From assembly GCA_002320485.1 (NCBI GenBank), contig DCKW01000072.1:1-11107 (forward strand): a stretch of DNA of 11,107 nt, read 5' to 3'. Of the stretch, positions 7,176-11,107 are shown in pieces. Source of the stretch: Micavibrio sp. UBA1664 (GTDB lineage Bacteria; Pseudomonadota; Alphaproteobacteria; Micavibrionales; UBA1664). Position 1 is the first letter of the stretch. Every line of letters begins with the position of its first letter. A program made the position numbers and the translations under genes. The notes beneath the pieces were generated by a model that had not been told where the DNA came from, made no database searches, and saw only the letters and a list, made by a program, of their open reading frames with translations.

Positions 7176-8126
7176 ATGGGTTTAAATATTGCGGTTTTTG
7201 ATGCGGTATCACTGGTCGGACACGAAATTTTAACAATTTTGGCGGAAACTGATTTCCCGGTATCTGAACTATACGCGTTGACGACCACCCGTCAGGGTGG
7301 GAAAGAAATGTCTTTTGGCGACCGCGATGTGAAGGCGGTTGATATATTAAAATTCGATTTCGATAAATGCGATATCCTGTTTCATACTGGTCATGGACAA
7401 ACAGCGAAGGACATTATCGAACAGGCCTTGAAACAAAATGTGAAGGTGGTCGACCTGGGCGGGCATTACCTGTTTGACGATATTCGTCATGATAATTGTA
7501 TTTCGATGCCGTCTGCCATCGCTACGCAACTGGCGGCCGCTTTAAAGCCACTTCAGGCGGAGGCGGACATTAAACGTGTTGTGGTATCCACATATGAGGC
7601 AACGTCTTCCGAGGGGAAAGACGGTATGGATGAACTGTTTAACCAGTCCCGCAAATTTTTTGTGCATGATGCCATGGAAAACAATGTATTTGGTAAGCAG
7701 ATCGCCTTTAATGTTATTCCGCAAACCGATCATTTTATGAAGGACGGTGCCACCGAATCGGAATGGCGTCTTGCCGCAGAAATCAAAAAAGAAGTCGGTA
7801 AATCAATCAAGTTAACCGCAACTTGTGTTCAGGTTCCCGTCTTCATCGGTCATGGTATGAGTGTAAATGTGGAGTTTAATAGCGATATAGATGCCAAGGC
7901 AGCACGCAAAATCTGGCGCGCGACCGAAGGGTTAACCATTATTGATACGGCAAGTGAAATGGAATTTGTGACCCCTGCCGAAATTGCGGGGGAAGATGCA
8001 ATTTTCCTCAGCCGTATACGGGACGATTCCACTGTCGATTACGGTATATCTTTCTGGATAACGGCAGATAATATCCGTGCAAGCGTTGCATTACAGGCGG
8101 TTGAAGCGGCGCGAAGCTTTGCCTAA
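7176..8126 (+). CDS. Aspartate-semialdehyde-dehydrogenase-family protein with degenerate active site
   Basis: The whole 316-residue chain follows the ASADH fold. ALKPL with IKRVVVSTY at 122-140, VPVFIGHGMSVNVEF at 220-234, SRIRDD at 279-284 and FWITADNIR at 293-301 all match family landmarks. True ASADH makes L-aspartate 4-semialdehyde from aspartyl phosphate with NADPH, for lysine, threonine and methionine synthesis. Here the key residues are gone. The catalytic Cys of PNCST is Ala at 114 (PSAIATQ). The substrate Gln 27 residues later is Glu141. The carboxylate-binding Arg seven residues before the catalytic His is Gln219. The N-terminal GATG nucleotide loop reads DAVS (9-12). Only His226 remains. 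The spacings (27 and 7) match the intact enzymes, so this is substitution, not misalignment. It is probably a non-catalytic paralog or one with another activity, compare USG-1-type homologs. ATG 7176 has AAAGGA six bases upstream. Confidence 0.85.
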   Translation: MGLNIAVFDAVSLVGHEILTILAETDFPVSELYALTTTRQGGKEMSFGDRDVKAVDILKFDFDKCDILFHTGHGQTAKDIIEQALKQNVKVVDLGGHYLFDDIRHDNCISMPSAIATQLAAALKPLQAEADIKRVVVSTYEATSSEGKDGMDELFNQSRKFFVHDAMENNVFGKQIAFNVIPQTDHFMKDGATESEWRLAAEIKKEVGKSIKLTATCVQVPVFIGHGMSVNVEFNSDIDAKAARKIWRATEGLTIIDTASEMEFVTPAEIAGEDAIFLSRIRDDSTVDYGISFWITADNIRASVALQAVEAARSFA

Positions 8127-8145
8127 AAATAACCATCCTTTTTTT

Positions 8146-8175
8146 CTATTCTATTCATACTAAATAATAGAATAG
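8146..8175 (+). promoter_or_regulatory. Perfect inverted repeat touching the msrB ribosome binding site
   Basis: CTATTCTATT (8146-8155) and AATAGAATAG (8166-8175) are perfect reverse complements around a 10-base spacer. Each arm is itself a tandem pentamer, CTATT twice and AATAG twice. The right arm ends inside AGGAGAG (8174-8180), the ribosome site for ATG 8190. As RNA, the hairpin would pair the first bases of that site and could dampen translation. As DNA, the symmetry suits a dimeric repressor. No T-run follows on either strand, so it is not a terminator; the T-run at 8138-8145 precedes it. Confidence 0.6.
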
Positions 8176-8189
8176 GAGAGATATAACCC

Positions 8190-8705
8190 ATGACACGCCG
8201 CGAATTTTTAACAACCAGCGGGGCCATCGCAGCATATATGCTCTATTCTACAAAAGGATTTGCCATGTTCGGATTAAACAAGAAAAAAGATATTGATGCC
8301 AACTTTCCCTATTCTTTATCTGAAGAAGAATGGAAAAAGAAACTGACCGAACAGGAATATGATGTTCTGCGCGATCACGGGACGGAGCGCGCCTTTACGT
8401 CACCCTTAAACGAGGAAAAACGCCAAGGTATTTACAGCTGCGCCGGGTGTGGTCAAGAAGTTTACAGTTCTGATGCGAAATTTAACAGCGGCACCGGATG
8501 GCCGTCCTTTTACCAGCCCATCGACGGTGTAAGCGGTCAGGCCGTGGGTGAACGGGAAGATAATACCCTGTGGATGAAACGGACCGAGGTTCACTGTGCA
8601 AATTGCGGCGGCCATTTGGGGCACGTTTTCCCTGACGGCCCTAAACCGACAGGCCTTCGTTATTGTATGAATGGCGTGGCGATGGATTTTGAACCAACAG
8701 CATAA
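8190..8705 (+). CDS. msrB: Peptide-methionine (R)-S-oxide reductase with Tat signal
   Basis: MsrB reduces methionine R-sulfoxide in oxidised proteins. The 171-residue product carries all core signatures: zinc ligands C84/C87 (CAGC) and C136/C139 (CANC), the GWPSF substrate loop at 103-107, HLGHVF at 142-147 and the catalytic Cys159 in GLRYCMN. The usual RYC(I/V)NS is RYCMNG here. The resolving Cys of Neisseria/E. coli-type enzymes (SGCGWPSF) is Thr102, so recycling must use another route, as in other family members with Thr there. The N-terminus TRREFL at 2-7, followed by a mild hydrophobic stretch to about 28, fits a twin-arginine (Tat) export signal, so the enzyme probably acts in the periplasm after folding with zinc inside. 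No clear AxA cleavage site is visible, so it could stay anchored. The start has AGGAGAG upstream, overlapping an inverted repeat. Confidence 0.95.
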   Translation: MTRREFLTTSGAIAAYMLYSTKGFAMFGLNKKKDIDANFPYSLSEEEWKKKLTEQEYDVLRDHGTERAFTSPLNEEKRQGIYSCAGCGQEVYSSDAKFNSGTGWPSFYQPIDGVSGQAVGEREDNTLWMKRTEVHCANCGGHLGHVFPDGPKPTGLRYCMNGVAMDFEPTA

Positions 8706-8709
8706 ATAA

Positions 8710-8738
8710 TTGACATATGTTGATAGGCTTGGTATACC
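8710..8738 (+). promoter_or_regulatory. Sigma70-type promoter for the 118-residue ORF
   Basis: A consensus -35 TTGACA (8710-8715) is followed after exactly 17 bases by TATACC (8733-8738), a four-of-six match to the -10 box. It begins four bases after the msrB stop and points at the gene starting at 8757. Transcription should begin at about 8745, leaving a leader of roughly a dozen bases that carries the ribosome site. Confidence 0.65.
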
Positions 8739-8756
8739 GACCGAAAAAGGATTGGT

Positions 8757-9113
8757 ATGATAAGTCAAACTATTACAAATATTGAATATTTTCGCGCAGC
8801 CTCCCAACAAAAACCGAGAAGCACTTTTCACGGTGTCAACGTTCATCGTGATCAAAAAATTGTTGTGGTCAAAGCGTTTGATTCTCTTCAAGATAATGCA
8901 GCATGTGTTCGTATTAACTTCGCAGAGGTGTCCGGGGCACGAAATGCCGAAATCGCCATCAAACAACAATATGGTAGCGGCCGAAAAGACGATGGTAGGC
9001 TTGAACAAGCTATTCTATCTCAAAATGTAACCTCCGACCTGTTGGCAAATATTGTAGACCGTACATTTGGTAATCGACCACCCATGTTTTTATCTGCAGT
9101 GACGAGGCGATGA
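8757..9113 (+). CDS. Small hypothetical protein, unrecognised
   Basis: I do not recognise this 118-residue protein. It has a good ribosome site (AAAAAGGA, five bases before ATG 8757), a consensus-like promoter just upstream and a hairpin terminator just after its stop, so it is very likely expressed as its own short transcript. It is soluble by inspection, with no signal peptide or membrane segment. It is mildly basic, with a single Cys (AACVRI, residue 50). The first half seems strand-rich (STFHGVNVH, KIVVVKAF, ACVRINFAEV). The second half seems helical (ARNAEIAIKQQYG and GRLEQAILSQNVTSDLLANIVDRTFG). It ends in FLSAVTRR. No catalytic or metal-binding motif is evident. The neighbours (msrB and sdhC) do not suggest a role. 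Confidence 0.7.
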   Translation: MISQTITNIEYFRAASQQKPRSTFHGVNVHRDQKIVVVKAFDSLQDNAACVRINFAEVSGARNAEIAIKQQYGSGRKDDGRLEQAILSQNVTSDLLANIVDRTFGNRPPMFLSAVTRR

Positions 9114-9120
9114 GCGATGG

Positions 9121-9150
9121 GGAAGGGCAAAAATTCGCCCTTCCTTCCTT
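9121..9150 (+). terminator. Probable intrinsic terminator upstream of sdhC
   Basis: A perfect 8-bp GC-rich stem, GGAAGGGC (9121-9128) and GCCCTTCC (9137-9144), closes an 8-base loop and is followed by TTCCTT. The stem is strong. The trailing tract is pyrimidine-rich but contains C, so termination may be partial. It lies eight bases after the stop of the 118-residue gene and separates it from the sdh operon. Confidence 0.65.
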
Positions 9151-9162
9151 GAAAAATTACCC

Positions 9163-9168
9163 TATAAT
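9163..9168 (+). promoter_or_regulatory. -10 box immediately before sdhC
   Basis: A perfect TATAAT lies seven bases before the ATG of sdhC at 9176. Normal -10 to +1 spacing would place transcription start at or next to the A of that ATG. The -35 region is poor (TTCCTT at 9141-9146, 16-base spacing, overlapping the terminator arm), so an activator may be needed, or the real promoter may lie elsewhere. Confidence 0.45.
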
Positions 9169-9175
9169 GAGTTTC

Positions 9176-9592
9176 ATGACAGATACTCCTCTTAAAAAAG
9201 AGCGGCCTTTATCACCGCACTTGCAAATTTACAAATTAGGAATAACCGGCAATACTTCAATATTACATAGGGTCGCGGGCGTTGCCCTCACCATCGGTTT
9301 AATATTGCTGACATGGGGTTTGGTGGCATTGTCCAGCGGACGTGAAGCTTATGAATTTTTCATTACATTTTGCACATCCCCTGTAGGACAAATCTTGTTG
9401 GCAGGTTGGACTGCGGCCTTTTATTATCATATGTGTACAGGTATTCGCCACCTTGTCCGTGATTGTGGGTTGTTATTTGAAAATAGGGATTCTTGCATAA
9501 CGGGGTGGCTGGTTATAGTAATGGCCGTAATCCTAACCGCCCTGACTTGGGCCTATATTTATCAAGATGTTTTAAGAGGGGTGTTATCATGA
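9176..9592 (+). CDS. sdhC: Succinate dehydrogenase cytochrome b556 subunit
   Basis: This is the large membrane anchor of complex II, which passes electrons from succinate oxidation to ubiquinone and helps hold heme b. The 138-residue product has the RPLSPHLQIY opening at 10-19. It has S28 and R32 of the quinone site (SILHR) and the heme region YYHMCTGIRHLVRD, with H85 as the likely axial ligand. Three membrane helices lie near 33-52, 70-92 and 109-130. I chose ATG 9176 because MTDTPLKKERPLSP is the normal SdhC beginning. An in-frame ATG at 9167 has no ribosome site and lies inside the -10 box. The frame is open back to 9110, but that would read through the terminator. The only Shine-Dalgarno-like sequence is a one-mismatch TAATGAG at 9165-9171. 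sdhD overlaps the 3' end by four bases. Confidence 0.93.
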   Translation: MTDTPLKKERPLSPHLQIYKLGITGNTSILHRVAGVALTIGLILLTWGLVALSSGREAYEFFITFCTSPVGQILLAGWTAAFYYHMCTGIRHLVRDCGLLFENRDSCITGWLVIVMAVILTALTWAYIYQDVLRGVLS

Positions 9593-9993
9593 ACAAGCTT
9601 TTAAAATGGGAAAAGACGGGACTGAAAACTCCATTAGCCCGCGCCAGAGGTCTGGGTGCGGCAAAATCCGGCGTTCATCACTGGATGATGCAACGCATGA
9701 CGGCTATTTCCAATCTTGTTTTGGGATTATGGCTTTTGTATTCGCTGGTTACCAATGCCGATTTACAATATGTCGCAGGGGCGGAATCATGGTTGGCCAA
9801 TCCGGTAAACGCTATCGGGATGATCCTGTTTGTTATATCTTCTTTTTATCACGCGGTGTTAGGCTGTCAGGTGATTATCGAAGATTATGTTCATAACGAA
9901 GGATTTAAAATTTTTAAACTGGTCGGACAGCGACTGATTTTTCTTGCTATGGCAATTGCCTGTATTTTCAGCATTTTGCAAGTCGCACTATAG
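9589..9993 (+). CDS. sdhD: Succinate dehydrogenase small membrane anchor subunit
   Basis: This is the second membrane anchor, which pairs with SdhC to bind heme b and ubiquinone. The 134-residue product shows HHWMMQRMTAI at 30-40, a family hallmark. The heme-ligand segment SSFYHAVLG carries H88, and D99-Y100 follow eleven residues later, the same spacing as the heme His and quinone-site Asp-Tyr in E. coli SdhD. Three membrane helices are visible at about 36-54, 73-95 and 112-132. The start ATG 9589 overlaps the sdhC stop (ATGA), so the two are probably translationally coupled. AAGAGGGG upstream is a good ribosome site. The frame is open further upstream to 9493, inside sdhC; that extension is a shadow. 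Confidence 0.93.
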   Translation: MNKLLKWEKTGLKTPLARARGLGAAKSGVHHWMMQRMTAISNLVLGLWLLYSLVTNADLQYVAGAESWLANPVNAIGMILFVISSFYHAVLGCQVIIEDYVHNEGFKIFKLVGQRLIFLAMAIACIFSILQVAL

Positions 9994-10007
9994 GAATATT
10001 TATACTT

Positions 10008-11107
10008 ATGATTACAGAATACAACGGACAGAAAATTATTGATCACGAATATGACGTTATTGTCGTCGGTGCGGGTGGTGCTGGGTTGCGGGCAACATTC
10101 GGTATGGCCGAAGTGGGACTAAAGACCGCCTGCCTGACAAAGGTTTTTCCGACACGTTCGCACACCGTTGCCGCGCAGGGCGGAATTTCCGCGGCATTAG
10201 GCAACATGGGTGAGGATGACTGGCGTTATCACATGTATGATACGGTCAAAGGTTCCGACTGGCTGGGCGATCAGGATGCGATCGAATATATGTGCCGCGA
10301 GGCAATTCCGTCCATTATCGAACTGGAGCATTATGGCGTACCGTTCTCACGGACTGCCGAAGGAAAAATTTATCAACGTCCTTTCGGGGGGATGACTACA
10401 AATTATGGCGAAGGCACTGCACAACGCACATGCGCCGCCGCCGACCGCACAGGCCATGCAATTTTGCATACATTATATCAACAGGCTCTGAAGCATCAGG
10501 CTGAATTTTTTATCGAATATTTCGCCCTAGATTTAATTATGGGTGATAATGGTGAATGTTTGGGCGTGATGGCATGGAATCTGGATGACGGGACCTTACA
10601 CCGCTTCCGCGGTCATCAAACTGTTTTGGCGACAGGCGGATACGGGCGCGCCTATTTTTCTTGTACGTCTGCGCATACATGTACCGGTGACGGAAATGCC
10701 ATGGTTTTACGCGCGGGATTACCTTTGCAGGATATGGAATTCACCCAGTTTCACCCCACAGGTATTTACGGCGCGGGATGTCTGATCACTGAAGGGGTTC
10801 GCGGCGAGGGCGGCTATCTAACCAATAGCGAAGGCGAACGTTTTATGGAACGCTATGCCCCGTCTGCGAAAGATCTGGCATCGCGGGATGTTGTGTCACG
10901 GTCAATGACGATCGAAATTAATGAGGGCAGAGGTGTCGGCCCTAACAAGGATCATATTCACCTCAATCTTATGCATTTGGGGGCCGATGTTATTAATGAA
11001 CGCCTGCCGGGTATTGCGGAAACGGCCAAAATTTTTGCCGGCGCAGATGTAACAAAGGAACCTATTCCCGTGCTTCCCACCGTTCATTATAACATGGGTG
11101 GTATTCC
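10008..11107 (+). CDS. sdhA: Succinate dehydrogenase flavoprotein subunit, 5' part
   Basis: SdhA oxidises succinate to fumarate in the TCA cycle using covalently bound FAD and passes electrons to SdhB. Translation from ATG 10008 stays open for 366 codons to the window end; the family is about 590-600 residues, so some 230 are missing. Visible landmarks are the FAD dinucleotide fold VVGAGGAGLRA (19-29), the flavinylated His52 in RSHTVAAQGGI, and FHPTGIYGAGCLITEGVRGE with the active-site His, Thr and Glu. ASRDVVSRS with the proton-shuttle Arg and HYNMGGI near the edge follow. No substitution of a key residue is seen. TAGGA overlaps the sdhD stop and serves as ribosome site, at a slightly long spacing of 12 bases. 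It follows sdhD by 14 bases; sdhB would be expected beyond the window. Confidence 0.96.
   Translation, partial: MITEYNGQKIIDHEYDVIVVGAGGAGLRATFGMAEVGLKTACLTKVFPTRSHTVAAQGGISAALGNMGEDDWRYHMYDTVKGSDWLGDQDAIEYMCREAIPSIIELEHYGVPFSRTAEGKIYQRPFGGMTTNYGEGTAQRTCAAADRTGHAILHTLYQQALKHQAEFFIEYFALDLIMGDNGECLGVMAWNLDDGTLHRFRGHQTVLATGGYGRAYFSCTSAHTCTGDGNAMVLRAGLPLQDMEFTQFHPTGIYGAGCLITEGVRGEGGYLTNSEGERFMERYAPSAKDLASRDVVSRSMTIEINEGRGVGPNKDHIHLNLMHLGADVINERLPGIAETAKIFAGADVTKEPIPVLPTVHYNMGGI

Noticed and set aside
8138..8145. T-run after the ASADH-family gene as a terminator
   Set aside because: No stable stem precedes it. The strong inverted repeat comes after the T-run, which is the wrong order for an intrinsic terminator on the plus strand.
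8406..9008. 200-codon open frame on the minus strand
   Set aside because: It lies antisense to msrB and the 118-residue gene, both with good starts, and resembles no family; treated as a shadow.
9110..9175. N-terminal extension of sdhC from ATG 9110, which overlaps the stop of the 118-residue gene
   Set aside because: It would place 22 non-family residues before the normal SdhC start and translate the terminator hairpin. No ribosome site supports it over 9176.

Overview
The window looks like a chromosomal stretch of an alphaproteobacterium with moderate GC. The main pointers are the alphaproteobacterial style of the sdhC-sdhD-sdhA start and an aspartate-semialdehyde-dehydrogenase-family gene just upstream of it. 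I cannot name the genus. A Rhodospirillales or Micavibrio-like lineage is a guess from gene style only. There are no rRNA, tRNA, CRISPR, insertion-sequence or phage signals.

Region 1 (1-4825, + strand) is the distal part of a type IV pilus or type II secretion-like assembly locus. It holds the C-terminal end of a PilB/GspE-family ATPase, a PilC/GspF-family membrane platform protein, a single-pass protein with a large cytoplasmic head, a PilO/GspM-like single-pass protein, and two related prepilin-like proteins. The first three are tightly packed (a GTG two bases after a stop, then a TAATG overlap). The last three have short gaps. Both prepilin-like proteins lack the usual Glu at mature position 5, so they look like minor, initiating or tip pilins. 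No major pilin is visible here.

Region 2 (4822-7113, - strand) is one large soluble hybrid histidine kinase (PAS, HisKA, HATPase, REC, REC, HPt). It runs convergently into the last pilin-like gene, and the two stop codons overlap. A phosphorelay controlling the pilus locus is possible but rests only on adjacency.

Region 3 (7176-9150, + strand) is mixed. It has an ASADH-family protein whose catalytic Cys, substrate Arg and Gln, and nucleotide-binding glycines are all substituted, probably a pseudoenzyme. Next is a Tat-signal methionine sulfoxide reductase B preceded by a perfect 10-bp inverted repeat touching its ribosome binding site. Last is an unrecognised 118-residue protein bracketed by its own promoter and terminator.

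Region 4 (9163-11107, + strand) is the succinate dehydrogenase operon: sdhC, sdhD (4-nt overlap) and the first 366 residues of sdhA, cut by the window edge. These form the heme b membrane anchor and the FAD subunit of respiratory complex II. A TATAAT placed 7 nt before the sdhC ATG suggests a very short leader or a leaderless transcript.
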